In this document: piece after piece, positions 6,913 through 14,764 of the stretch
How the letters are laid out: every line of letters begins with the position of its first letter
Numbering within the stretch: position 1 is the stretch's first letter
Source: Pirellulales bacterium
GTDB taxonomy: Bacteria; Planctomycetota; Planctomycetia; Pirellulales; Thermoguttaceae
Direction of reading: 5' to 3'
Assembly: GCA_016931995.1 (NCBI GenBank)
Contig: JAFGDS010000072.1
Span: 1 to 39,304, forward strand
Length of the DNA stretch: 39,304 nt
Position numbers and translations under genes: made by a program
Notes under the pieces: model-generated
The model's input: the letters and a program-made list of their open reading frames with translations, nothing else
Database searches by the model: none
Told to the model about the DNA's origin: nothing

Positions 6913-8063
6913 GCCCGTCCACGCCCGACCGCGCGCCGCCCGAGCTGCCCGATTTCAACCTGTTGCGCCGGGTGGGCCGCGGAGGATTCGGCGAAGTGTG
7001 GCTCGCGCGGAATCGCGCGACGGGAGGGCTGCGGGCGGTGAAGCTCATCCCGCTGGACCAGCCGGGACACGCCGATCCCGCCGGACGCGAGCTGGCCTCG
7101 CTGGCGCGGCTCGAGCGCGACGTCCCCCGCGCGGGCGAACATCTGGTGGAGATCCAGCACGTCGGCCGGACGGACGACTATCTTTATTACGTGATGGAAC
7201 CCGCCGACGACGCGTCGGGCCAGGCCGCCTCCGACTCGCCCGACTATCGCCCCGCCACGCTGCGCAATCTTCTCGATTCCGGTCCGCTGCCGCCGGACGT
7301 CTGCTTGCGGTGGACGCGGCAATTGCTCGAAGGGCTCGCCGGGCTCCATGCGGCGGGCATGGCGCACCGCGACGTGAAGCCGTCGAACTGCCTGCTGGTC
7401 GATGGACGGCTGAAGCTGGCCGACTTCGGGCTCCTGACGCGCGCGGAGCCGCTGGTCTCCCGGTTGGGCACCCAGGCGTACATGCCGCCCGACGGCCGGA
7501 TGGACGCCCGGGCGGACGTCTTCGCGGCGGGGCTGGTGATTTACGAATTGATCACGGGCCAACCGGCCGAGCGGTTTCCCCACTTGGGCCCCGTCGCGGC
7601 GTCCCTTTCCGGTGATCGCACGTGGGCGGCGCTCAATCGCGTGGCCCTGCATGCGGCCCAGCCCGCGCCCGCCGATCGATACCCCGACGCCGGCGCGATG
7701 TTGGCCGATCTGGCGCGGCTGGCATCGCCCGCGCCGCGACCGCGGCGCCGGCGGCGTTGGATCGGCGCGGGCGTCTCGCTCTTCTTGGCGGCCGCGGTGG
7801 TCTGGGGAGCCATCGTTTTCTGGTCCCGGCAGCGGGTACCCGTGAATTTCGTCACCGAGCCGTTCGAGGCAACCATCTGGCTCGACGACCGGCGGCTCGA
7901 TCAGCCCGACGGCGAGCCCTACACGACGCCATGCACCGTGCCGGACGTTCCGGCGACGGAGGCCGAGGTGGTCTTCCGCGTCCCGGGGTTGCCCGATCTG
8001 GAAGCAGGCACGTTTGACTTCCGCGCCATCCGCGAGGTCGAAGCCCGGTGGAGCCAGCGGTGA
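6909..8063 (+). CDS. Membrane Ser/Thr protein kinase with PEGA-like ectodomain
   Basis: This 384-residue kinase starts at a GTG overlapping the sigma gene stop. The catalytic domain covers about residues 17-270: glycine loop VGRGGFGEVWL (22-32), Lys45 in AVKLI, HRDVKPSN with Asp155, and DFG at 172-174. The usual APE is replaced by PPD in GTQAYMPPDGRMDARADVF. A basic stretch and one membrane helix follow near residues 283-304. The outer part reads NFVTEPFEATIWLDDRRLD and PYTTPCTVPDVPATEAEVVF, the pattern of a PEGA domain. The kinase is probably cytoplasmic with an envelope-facing sensor, and most likely controls the sigma factor or its regulon. It ends about 100 bases from the convergent ftsQ gene. 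Confidence 0.92.
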   Translation: MSPSTPDRAPPELPDFNLLRRVGRGGFGEVWLARNRATGGLRAVKLIPLDQPGHADPAGRELASLARLERDVPRAGEHLVEIQHVGRTDDYLYYVMEPADDASGQAASDSPDYRPATLRNLLDSGPLPPDVCLRWTRQLLEGLAGLHAAGMAHRDVKPSNCLLVDGRLKLADFGLLTRAEPLVSRLGTQAYMPPDGRMDARADVFAAGLVIYELITGQPAERFPHLGPVAASLSGDRTWAALNRVALHAAQPAPADRYPDAGAMLADLARLASPAPRPRRRRRWIGAGVSLFLAAAVVWGAIVFWSRQRVPVNFVTEPFEATIWLDDRRLDQPDGEPYTTPCTVPDVPATEAEVVFRVPGLPDLEAGTFDFRAIREVEARWSQR

Positions 8064-8066
8064 GCC

Positions 8067-8140
8067 GGGGATCGGGATTCGGAGGTCGGAAGTCGGAACG
8101 ATCCCCGAATCCAGATCCCCGACCTCCGACTACCGACCTC
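8067..8140. repeat. Inverted-repeat filler between convergent genes
   Basis: Segment 8067-8082 (GGGGATCGGGATTCGG) is complementary with one mismatch to 8105-8120, and 8083-8096 (AGGTCGGAAGTCGG) pairs with 8126-8139 with one mismatch. It separates the convergent kinase and ftsQ genes and could act as a bidirectional terminator, though no T-tract is present. A related string of short ATCTCGAATCCCCAATCCCC type lies at 2690-2712 before the transglutaminase gene. Confidence 0.6.
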
Positions 8141-8166
8141 GACAGCCGCTTGCGGCTTCGCATGGA

Positions 8167-9060
8167 TTATCGCGCGGCGACCGGCGGGCTTTCCGGTCGG
8201 CTCACGTCGAGCGGTCCCAGGCCGTCGAGCGATCCGTGCTCGGTAGCTAGACGCACCAGCCGGGCAATTTTCTCTTTGGCCGGGATCTCATCGCGGGCGC
8301 GCGTGCTGGGGGCGCGGCCCCAACGGATCGGCGTGCGGCCTTGCGTGAGCAGCAGATAGGTGTATTCGGGTCGGTGGCCGGAGACAACGCGCCCCTCGGG
8401 CACGATTCGGTACAACCGCAGCTCGCGCCACGCCGGGCCGAACGCCGCCGCGATCTCGGCCGCGCCCACCACCCGCTCGTCGCCCCAGCACGTGCCCTCC
8501 GGCCCCAGCGGCATCGTGTCCACGCCACTGAGGCGCGGATAACGCGTGCTCGCCTCGTAGGGGTCAAACCCGGCGACGGGCAGCCGCACGCCCCGCGCGT
8601 CGACCGGATAGAGCCCTCCGGTCACCTCGACCATGCAGACCGGCCGGCGATACTCCAGGGCCACGCGGATCCGCGCCGGGTGATGCTTGGTGACTTTGTA
8701 GACCCGGGCTACCCAGGGATGCAAGGCGAAGGCGTCCGACACCCGTTTGACCGCATCCGGCGCGAGTACCGACAGCGGCCCATCCATCAAGAGGTCGCGA
8801 CAGACCTCGTCGCGGATGTCGGTGGGAACCCAGCGTGGCGGCGGGGTCACATCGAGGCTTTCCGCGGTGACCACGTATTGGTCGGAGCCCAACACCCGAT
8901 CGCGGACCATCCGCCACAGGCCGAACCACAGTCCCCCGAGGATCAACGTCACGCCGAGAACCGCAACCGCCGGCCTGCCCGGCCCTCGGCCGAACCGGAC
9001 CACCCGACGTACCCAGGGCGGCAATACGGGATGCGCGGCTTTGGCGTTTTTCTTTGCCAT
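8167..9060 (-). CDS. ftsQ: Cell division protein FtsQ/DivIB-like
   Basis: This 297-residue protein begins with a short basic cytoplasmic tail (MAKKNAKAAH...) and one membrane helix at about 28-48 (RPAVAVLGVTLILGGLWFGL). A periplasmic region with the FtsQ POTRA pattern follows: LHPWVARVYKVTKHHPARI, then VALEYRRPVCMVEV, then LYPVDARGVRLP. FtsQ links the early and late divisome in most bacteria. Its place after murB at the end of a wall-synthesis block is the usual dcw position. The ATG at 9060 is preferred because it gives the normal basic N-terminus; an in-frame start at 9126 would add 22 residues without support. Planctomycetes lack FtsZ, so its partners here are uncertain. No ftsA or ftsZ follows; the next gene is a convergent kinase. 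Confidence 0.8.
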   Translation of the reverse strand: MAKKNAKAAHPVLPPWVRRVVRFGRGPGRPAVAVLGVTLILGGLWFGLWRMVRDRVLGSDQYVVTAESLDVTPPPRWVPTDIRDEVCRDLLMDGPLSVLAPDAVKRVSDAFALHPWVARVYKVTKHHPARIRVALEYRRPVCMVEVTGGLYPVDARGVRLPVAGFDPYEASTRYPRLSGVDTMPLGPEGTCWGDERVVGAAEIAAAFGPAWRELRLYRIVPEGRVVSGHRPEYTYLLLTQGRTPIRWGRAPSTRARDEIPAKEKIARLVRLATEHGSLDGLGPLDVSRPESPPVAAR

Positions 9061-9239
9061 GGTGACGGAACCCACGCAGTTGCGGACCATCGGATCGAGA
9101 TGCATCGATCGCCCCGGAGCGACCAACCCACATCCGGATTATCGACGCGCCGCCCGACATGGCGCAAATGGGATTGGCCCTGCCGGAATGGTCCAACCAG
9201 GCGTACCCTCTCGCACGGGGGGGTCTGGCGAAAAAGAAC

Positions 9240-9287
9240 AGGGGACTGATCCTGTCATCCCAACTGGGAAAACAGGATCGTCCCCTT
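9240..9287. repeat. Palindromic element between ftsQ and murB
   Basis: The arms 9240-9255 (AGGGGACTGATCCTGT) and 9272-9287 (ACAGGATCGTCCCCTT) are complementary except for one inserted base, with a 16-base loop. It sits in the 319-base gap between ftsQ and murB, where many dcw clusters carry ddl. The remaining sequence of 9061-9379 holds no gene I can support. Confidence 0.75.
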
Positions 9288-9379
9288 CCGCTTAACGCCG
9301 CGTTCGCCGCAACGCCCGACTATCGTTTGACGGCGACCGTATCGGTCGCGGACTCGGTTCCGGCAACCCTCATTTCGGG

Positions 9380-10258
9380 TTACCAAACCTCGATCTCCCG
9401 CTCCAGCACGACCTCCATCCGCTGTTCCACCTGGTCGCGGACCAGGTCGATCAGGCGCAGCACGTCCTGAGCGGTGCATTCGGGCTCGGCAATAATGAAA
9501 TTGGCATGCCGCTCGCTCACCACGGCGCCGCCTATCCGGGTGCCCTTCAGGCCGGCCTGGTCGATCAATTGGCCCGCGTGCATCCCCTCCGGGTTCTTGA
9601 AAATGCAGCCGGCGCACTGATGGCCCATCGGCTGCTTCGCCTTGCGGATGATCCACTGCTTCTGGAGCCGCTTGGCAAGATGGTAGGGGTCGTCCTCCTC
9701 CAATTCGAGGCAGACGGACAAGAGTACGGGCTCGTCGAGACTGCTCTGGCGGTAACCGAAGACCAGTTCCTCGCGCTCCCGCTGGACGACCTCGCCGGCA
9801 TCATTCAGAGCGGTCACGCGGTTGGTCCACTGGCCGATGTCGCTGCCGTGGGTGCCGGCGTTCTGGCGCAGCGCCCCGCCGACTGTGCCGGGGATGGCCA
9901 CGAGTTCCTCCAGGCCGCCCAGCCCGGCGCGAACCGCCGTGGTGACCACACGGCCGAGCCGAGCCCCCGCGCCGGCGGTGATCGTCGTGCCGGCCACGTC
10001 GATCGCGCCGAACGCGGGCTCGCTCAGACGAATCACCACGCCCCGGATGCCTTCGTCGCGCACCAGCAGGTTGGAGCCGCGCCCCAGGATGCGGATTACC
10101 AGGTCCTCATCGCGAGCGCGGCGGACCACGGCCACGAGCTGATCGAGGTCGCCCGGTTCGGCGAAGAACTCGGCCGGTCCGCCCAACTGGAACCACGTGT
10201 GCATGGCCAGCGGCTCATCCCGCCTCACGAACGACTCGAAGCCCGTCAAGAAACCCAT
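9380..10258 (-). CDS. murB: UDP-N-acetylenolpyruvoylglucosamine reductase (MurB)
   Basis: This 292-residue FAD enzyme reduces UDP-GlcNAc-enolpyruvate to UDP-MurNAc with NADPH in the cytoplasm. The FAD-binding part shows LAMHTWFQLGGPAEFFAEP, GRGSNLLVRDEGIRGVVIRL and a Gly/Ala-rich stretch ending IPGTVGGALRQNAGTHG. The C-terminal substrate domain has FGYRQS (Arg170) and CAGCIFKNPEG. In the last motif the residue that is Ser in E. coli MurB (GSxFKNP), the proton donor to the enol intermediate, is Cys218. HANFII follows as expected. The length and lack of an extra insertion fit a type II MurB. The start overlaps the end of murC by 44 bases, so the two are probably co-translated. Confidence 0.96.
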   Translation of the reverse strand: MGFLTGFESFVRRDEPLAMHTWFQLGGPAEFFAEPGDLDQLVAVVRRARDEDLVIRILGRGSNLLVRDEGIRGVVIRLSEPAFGAIDVAGTTITAGAGARLGRVVTTAVRAGLGGLEELVAIPGTVGGALRQNAGTHGSDIGQWTNRVTALNDAGEVVQREREELVFGYRQSSLDEPVLLSVCLELEEDDPYHLAKRLQKQWIIRKAKQPMGHQCAGCIFKNPEGMHAGQLIDQAGLKGTRIGGAVVSERHANFIIAEPECTAQDVLRLIDLVRDQVEQRMEVVLEREIEVW

Positions 10259-11678
10259 CGCAGATCCTTCGAATGTCTCCGGCCCCCAGTGTCACCAACA
10301 CGTCGCCCGCAGCCAGACAGTTTTCCAGTTCCCGGCCAATGGCCTCGATGGCGTGAACGTCGCCGGCGCGACCCCCCCGTTGGCGAACCCGCCGGACCAG
10401 ATCGGCCGCCGTGGCCTCGCCGGCCTGGGGCGCGCCCTCGCGGGCACGGAACACGTCGGCCACCCAAAGCTTGTCCACATTCTGAAGGCTTCGGGCCAAT
10501 TCGTCCAGTAACCGGCCCGTCCGCGAGGCCTGATGGGGTTGGAAGACGCAAACCAGCCTCCGGGCCGGGTACATCTGCCGCACGGCACGAAGGGTGGCGC
10601 ATACTTCCGTTGGGTGGTGCGCGTAATCGTCCACATAGACCACGCCCGAACGAACGCCCACGATCTCCTGGCGGCGGTGCAGCCCGGCGAACGCGCCGAG
10701 CGACCGGGCGATCCGGGCGGGCGCCACGCCCGAATGCCACGCCAGCGCCGCCGCGGCCGTGGCATTGCGCACGTTGTGGACGCCCGGCATTCGCAGCGCG
10801 ACCTCGCACAGTTCCTCGCCCCACCGGGCGAGCACAAACCGGTATCGCCCCAACCGGTGGTCCACGATTCGGGCCGTCCAGTCGGCCGGCTCGTCCGCGC
10901 CGAGCAAGCCAAAAGTCTCGACCGGGCACGCCGCGCCGGCCGCCAGATACTGCGTCACCGGGCAATGCCCCGCGGCCAGGAGCAGCCCCTCGGCGGGCAG
11001 GCGCGCCACAAATCGGCCGAACGCCTCGTTGAGCGCGTCGGATGTATCGAAGCAATCGAAGTGGTCCGGCTCGACGCCAAGCAACACGGCGTGCGCCGGA
11101 TGCAGTTTCAGGAAGTTTTCGCGGTATTCGCAGGCCTCGACGACGACCAGACGGCCCGAGCCGGCGCGGCCTCCGTCGGACCGGCCGCGGGGCGCCGCGC
11201 CGCACAAGACGGTCGGATCGAGCCCGGCGTCGACGAGCACGTGCGCGGCCATTGCCGTGGTGGTCGATTTGCCATGTGTGCCGGCCACGGCCAGCGCGCG
11301 GCCTTCGGCGGTGAGTTGGCCGGCGACGTCGAAGTAGCTCTTGGCGGGGATTTCCCGCCGCCGCGCCTCGGCCAGTTCGGGATTATCGTGCCCCACGGCG
11401 TCGCTAAAGACCACCAATTGCACGTCGGGCCGCACGTGCCCGGCGACGTGACCGCGATAAAGGGGCACGCCCTCCGAGGCGAAGGCCGCGGCGCCCTCCG
11501 GCGCGAGATCCGAACCCGAGAGAACGCACCCGCGCTCCAACAGCACGCGGGCGAGGCTTCTCATGCCCGCCCCCGCAATGCCGATCAGGTGCGCCCGGAC
11601 GCCGGCGGGGACATGCTCGGAACGGCTTCGGCCGACCGCCACCGTGCGGTCGGTTGTTGGTGGACTTCCCTTTCCCAT
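10215..11678 (-). CDS. murC: UDP-N-acetylmuramate--L-alanine ligase (MurC)
   Basis: This 487-residue Mur ligase adds L-Ala to UDP-MurNAc using ATP. The N-terminal substrate domain has LIGIAGAGMRSLARVLLERG, with GSDLAPEG just after. The ATP loop is GTHGKSTTTAMAAHVL, and the ligase core shows GVEPDHFDCF and HNVRNATAAAALA. The C-terminal domain contains VYVDDYAHHPTEVCATLRAV, a MurC hallmark, and RLVCVFQPHQASRT. The chosen ATG places 94 bases inside the end of murG. A later non-ATG start (for example the GTG codon at about residue 13) cannot be excluded because residues 1-25 show no family motif. The 3' end overlaps murB. It belongs to the same minus-strand operon. Confidence 0.95.
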   Translation of the reverse strand: MGKGSPPTTDRTVAVGRSRSEHVPAGVRAHLIGIAGAGMRSLARVLLERGCVLSGSDLAPEGAAAFASEGVPLYRGHVAGHVRPDVQLVVFSDAVGHDNPELAEARRREIPAKSYFDVAGQLTAEGRALAVAGTHGKSTTTAMAAHVLVDAGLDPTVLCGAAPRGRSDGGRAGSGRLVVVEACEYRENFLKLHPAHAVLLGVEPDHFDCFDTSDALNEAFGRFVARLPAEGLLLAAGHCPVTQYLAAGAACPVETFGLLGADEPADWTARIVDHRLGRYRFVLARWGEELCEVALRMPGVHNVRNATAAAALAWHSGVAPARIARSLGAFAGLHRRQEIVGVRSGVVYVDDYAHHPTEVCATLRAVRQMYPARRLVCVFQPHQASRTGRLLDELARSLQNVDKLWVADVFRAREGAPQAGEATAADLVRRVRQRGGRAGDVHAIEAIGRELENCLAAGDVLVTLGAGDIRRICDGFLDGLRVVREAG

Positions 11679-12838
11679 GGGAGGCGATGATACGCCACGG
11701 GCGGCTTGCCGTCAATGGAAGGCGCGTGCGCGACGTATCCCGCGGCGGCCAGCAGCCCGCGCACCAACTCGGCCACGGCGCGCGTGGCCTCGGGCCGACC
11801 AAGCCGGGAGACCGTGTGGCTGATCCGCGCGCGGCGGGGGGCATCGGCCAGCAGTTTTTCCAACGCCTCGGCCAGCGCCTCGTCGAGCCGGCCATCCACG
11901 TCGCGTTCGTCCACCAAAGGGCATCCGCCGCGGCGGCGGAACAACTCGGCGTTGGTCCGCTGATGGTCGGCCGTAGCGCGGGGATAGGGCACCAGCACGG
12001 CCGGCACGCCCACCGCCGCCAATTCGGCCAGAGTCGATCCCCCGCATCGCGATACGACCAGATCGGTCCGGCTGAGCACGCGGGGCATGTTGCGCACGAA
12101 CGGCACCACCAGCGGCGCGAGGCCGAACTTGCCGTAGAGCGTGCGGGTGGCCTCGACCGCGCCGTCGCCCGCCTGATGCACGATCTCCCAGCCGGCCAGA
12201 TGTCGGCGAACCTGGTAGAGCGCGCGGGGTACGCTCTGGTTGAGCGAGGCCGCTCCCTGGCTGCCGCCGAGCACCAGGAGCCGAGACGCATCGCCGCGCT
12301 GGGCCCGCTCGAAGCCGGACCGAAGCGGCGTGCCCGTCACGTGGACGTGAGTCCCACGCGGCAGCCGTCCGGCCGTTTCCTCGAAGGCGACGTAGACGGC
12401 ATCGGCGCGGCGGGCGAGCCAACGCGTGGCCCGACCCGGCTCGACGTTTTGCTCCAACAACACCAGGCGCACGCCGCATCCGCTGGCCGCGCGGGCCACC
12501 GGCACACTGGCGTAGCCGCCCAGACCCACGACCAGATCCACCCCCTCGCGCCGCAACAGCCGGCGCGCGGTGGCAAGGCCAAGCACGTGATGAACAAGGA
12601 AGCTGGGCACGTGCCAGGGCCGCCGGGGCGCGGGCCGGCAGGCGATCGCGCGGTAGGCAAAGCCCGCCGCCGCGACCTGTCGCTCTTCGAACCATTTGCC
12701 CGAGCCGACGAACGTGACGCGGATCGACGGAAGCCACTGCCGTAGCGTCTCCGCCACGGCCAGCCCCGGGAAGAGGTGGCCGCCGGTGCCTCCGCCGGCA
12801 AACACGACATGGGGAACGCTGGTGCTCATATTCTCCAT
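11585..12838 (-). CDS. murG: Lipid II synthase glycosyltransferase (MurG)
   Basis: MurG moves GlcNAc from UDP-GlcNAc onto lipid I at the inner face of the cytoplasmic membrane. The protein has 417 residues, about 50 more than usual. The N-domain shows HVVFAGGGTGGHLFPGLAVA near residues 10-29 and VGLGGYASVPVARAA. The C-domain has LLVLGGSQGAASLN and SRCGGSTLAELAAVGVPAVL, followed by PYPRATADHQRTNAE. Family homology fades after about residue 370 (VAELVRGLLAAAG). The remaining tail is unlike MurG and overlaps murC by 94 bases, so it may be the result of a lost stop codon. Upstream, the 412-base gap to mraY contains repeats where ftsW is normally found. Confidence 0.95.
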   Translation of the reverse strand: MENMSTSVPHVVFAGGGTGGHLFPGLAVAETLRQWLPSIRVTFVGSGKWFEERQVAAAGFAYRAIACRPAPRRPWHVPSFLVHHVLGLATARRLLRREGVDLVVGLGGYASVPVARAASGCGVRLVLLEQNVEPGRATRWLARRADAVYVAFEETAGRLPRGTHVHVTGTPLRSGFERAQRGDASRLLVLGGSQGAASLNQSVPRALYQVRRHLAGWEIVHQAGDGAVEATRTLYGKFGLAPLVVPFVRNMPRVLSRTDLVVSRCGGSTLAELAAVGVPAVLVPYPRATADHQRTNAELFRRRGGCPLVDERDVDGRLDEALAEALEKLLADAPRRARISHTVSRLGRPEATRAVAELVRGLLAAAGYVAHAPSIDGKPPVAYHRLPWEREVHQQPTARWRSAEAVPSMSPPASGRT

Positions 12839-12844
12839 CGTTGA

Positions 12845-12908
12845 GCGCCACTGGCTCTGCCAGCGCCGTGTGATCCCGGGATTAGGGCACTGGCAGAGCC
12901 AGTGGCAC
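12845..12908. repeat. Inverted pair of family A palindromes
   Basis: Two copies of CACTGGC-NNN-GCCAGTG type lie at 12845-12866 (loop TCT, one arm changed to GCCAGCG) and 12887-12908 (loop AGA), in opposite orientation and 20 bases apart. They start seven bases upstream of the murG start codon, so they lie within the transcript leader of murG. Confidence 0.85.
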
Positions 12909-13087
12909 TCACGACCGACCTCCGGAAGGATGTCTCAACATCCGCAACTCAACTGGGTTTCCAATAAGACGCAGCCGCCCGATGAATCGTTCACGGACAA
13001 TCTCAATTTCTAGTTCATTCGTTCCAAACCCCGAAATCTTTCGGGAGTTCCGCACGCAAGTGTCTTGACGGCACGAAGGCGAGCTTT

Positions 13088-13236
13088 CCAAAGAGGGGGT
13101 CTCTTTGGGAGTGCGGCGACTTGTCGCCGCTTTCCTCCGTCGAGCTATCCTATTTGGCGAGTTGGCGTTCGGTAAATCCGAGCCGCGGCCGGTCCCTTCA
13201 CAAGAACGCGGCGAAAGCGGCGACAAGTCGCCGCAC
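13088..13236. repeat. Hairpin and long inverted repeat between mraY and murG
   Basis: A perfect 8-bp hairpin lies at 13088-13108 (CCAAAGAG/CTCTTTGG). Then 13111-13133 (GTGCGGCGACTTGTCGCCGC plus TTT) and 13214-13236 are perfect inverted copies of each other, 80 bases apart; each copy is itself partly palindromic (GGCGAC-TT-GTCGCC). The gap 12839-13250 otherwise holds only a minus-strand open frame at 12909-13241 that begins inside this repeat, which I do not accept as a gene. Its last residues (about 12909-13020) are unlike the repeat and might be a gene remnant that I cannot identify. No trace of ftsW or murD is recognisable. Confidence 0.8.
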
Positions 13237-13250
13237 TCCACAGGGGCGTC

Positions 13251-14399
13251 CTACCGGATGGTGTCCCCCGGTTGGGACGCGATTTCGAGGGGGGAGGATT
13301 CAAGGCGGGGGGGTTCGTCCACGGAAAGCTTCAGAGCTGCCGCGCCCACCAGCGCGCACAACGCCGAGGCGATCCAAAACCGCGCCACGATGCGGCTCTC
13401 CGGCCAACCCAACAGTTGAAAATGATGATGAATTGGCGCGCAACGAAACACGCGTCGGCGACGCCAACGGTAGACAATCACTTGGATGATCACGCTTGCG
13501 GCTTCCACGACGAACACCCCGCCAATAAGGACCAGCAACAATTCCTGTCGCGCGGCCAGGGCGACGAGTCCCAACAGACCTCCCAAGGGAAGCGAGCCGG
13601 TATCGCCCATGAACACTTGAGCCGGATGACAATTGAACCAGAGGAATCCCATCAGCCCACCGACCATGGCCCCGGCCAGCACGGCCATTTCGCCGGCGTC
13701 GGCGACGTGGGGGATGCCCAGATACGCGGCCCATTGGGCGTGTCCCGCGGCATGGGCCACGAGGCCCATGGCCGTCGCGGCGCACACCAAACACCCGCCG
13801 GCCAACCCATCCAGCCCGTCGGTCAGATTCACGGCGTTGCTCGATCCGACCAGCACGAGCACGGCCAGGGGAATGAACCCCAGCCCGAGCGGCCACGTAA
13901 CCTGGGTCAACGGCACGTGCATCGCGAGCCCGTCGAGCGAGCCCGCGTGGTGTTGATACAGCATCGCGGCGGCGACCGACGCGACGACGAGTTGCGCCAG
14001 GAACTTCGCTCGGGGTGAAAGCCCGTTGGCCTCGCGGCGGAGCTTGGCCAGGTCGTCGACCGCGCCGATGGCCGCCAGACCGAGCGCGAGCAGCAGGGCG
14101 ATTTGGATGAACGGATTGGCCAGATCGCCGAAAACCACGAGGCCCGACACGAGCCCCGCGACGAGGAAGAGCCCTCCCATCGTGGGCGTGAGTTGTTTGG
14201 ACTGATGCAGGCGTTGGACCTCGGGCGAGTCGCACTTGATCGGCTCGCGGAATCGCTGGCCGAGCCACCCGATCAGGCGCGGCCCCAGCGCCAGCGCGAG
14301 CGCGCACCCGACCATGGCCGCCAGCGACGCGCGGAGGGTGATTTTCTCCCACGCCGCGCCGGTCCAGTCGGGATGGCGTTCGATAAACCAGAGGAACAT
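13251..14399 (-). CDS. mraY: Phospho-MurNAc-pentapeptide translocase (MraY)
   Basis: MraY transfers phospho-MurNAc-pentapeptide onto undecaprenyl phosphate to make lipid I. This 382-residue integral membrane protein shows about ten hydrophobic segments. The family motifs are clear: TPTMGGLFLVAGL, the Asp pair in IGAVDDLAKL (about residues 114-115), SSNAVNLTDGLDGLAGG, GFLWFNCHPAQVFMGDTGSL, and the His-rich loop APIHHHFQLLGWPE. The C-terminus carries a polar tail of about 30 residues after the last membrane segment. It follows murF in the usual dcw order. The stop is adjacent to the repeat-filled gap before murG. Confidence 0.96.
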   Translation of the reverse strand: MFLWFIERHPDWTGAAWEKITLRASLAAMVGCALALALGPRLIGWLGQRFREPIKCDSPEVQRLHQSKQLTPTMGGLFLVAGLVSGLVVFGDLANPFIQIALLLALGLAAIGAVDDLAKLRREANGLSPRAKFLAQLVVASVAAAMLYQHHAGSLDGLAMHVPLTQVTWPLGLGFIPLAVLVLVGSSNAVNLTDGLDGLAGGCLVCAATAMGLVAHAAGHAQWAAYLGIPHVADAGEMAVLAGAMVGGLMGFLWFNCHPAQVFMGDTGSLPLGGLLGLVALAARQELLLVLIGGVFVVEAASVIIQVIVYRWRRRRVFRCAPIHHHFQLLGWPESRIVARFWIASALCALVGAAALKLSVDEPPRLESSPLEIASQPGDTIR

Positions 14400-14628
14400 G
14401 GCAGATCCCTGAGTCGCCGGAGCGGCGCACGCGCGCCGCCCCGGCGCTCAGTCCAAAGCCCCGTCGTGAAGCGCTTGCCGGAGCGGTTGACCCAGTAACC
14501 GCGCGATCCGGCAAGGTGATGCTCCTACCCAGGAGGGAGGGCAGTGTCGCGGTTCCCGCAAACCCGACACGGCGACGGGGCTTCCACTAGACGCGTTGTT
14601 TTGGGGTGACTCCTCGTGGAGGTGAAAT

Positions 14629-14757
14629 GGCCAATGACCAAATCGCAATGCCCAACAAATGTCCCAAGTGCCAATGCTCAAAGATGTCTGGGATGTGTTT
14701 TTCCCGTTTTCGATAGTAGTCCCTCTTTGGTCATTGGTGCTTGGTCATTGGTCATTC
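14629..14757. repeat. Imperfect long inverted repeat upstream of mraY
   Basis: GGCCAATGACCAA at 14629-14641 is mirrored by two TTGGTCATTGGT-type units at 14728-14757. The 365-base gap 14400-14764 between mraY and murF contains this element and no gene I can support. A 77-residue minus-strand frame at 14448-14681 lacks any domain or ribosome-binding site. The large gap within a cell-wall operon suggests that mraY may have its own promoter or that the operon has been invaded by repeats. Confidence 0.6.
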
Positions 14758-14764
14758 CTTGCCT

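Noticed and set aside
12909-13241. Minus-strand frame of 110 codons beginning MECGDLSPLS
   Set aside because: Its first part is a translation of the dispersed GGCGACTTGTCGCC palindrome. Only the last 35 codons might be remnant coding sequence, which I could not identify.
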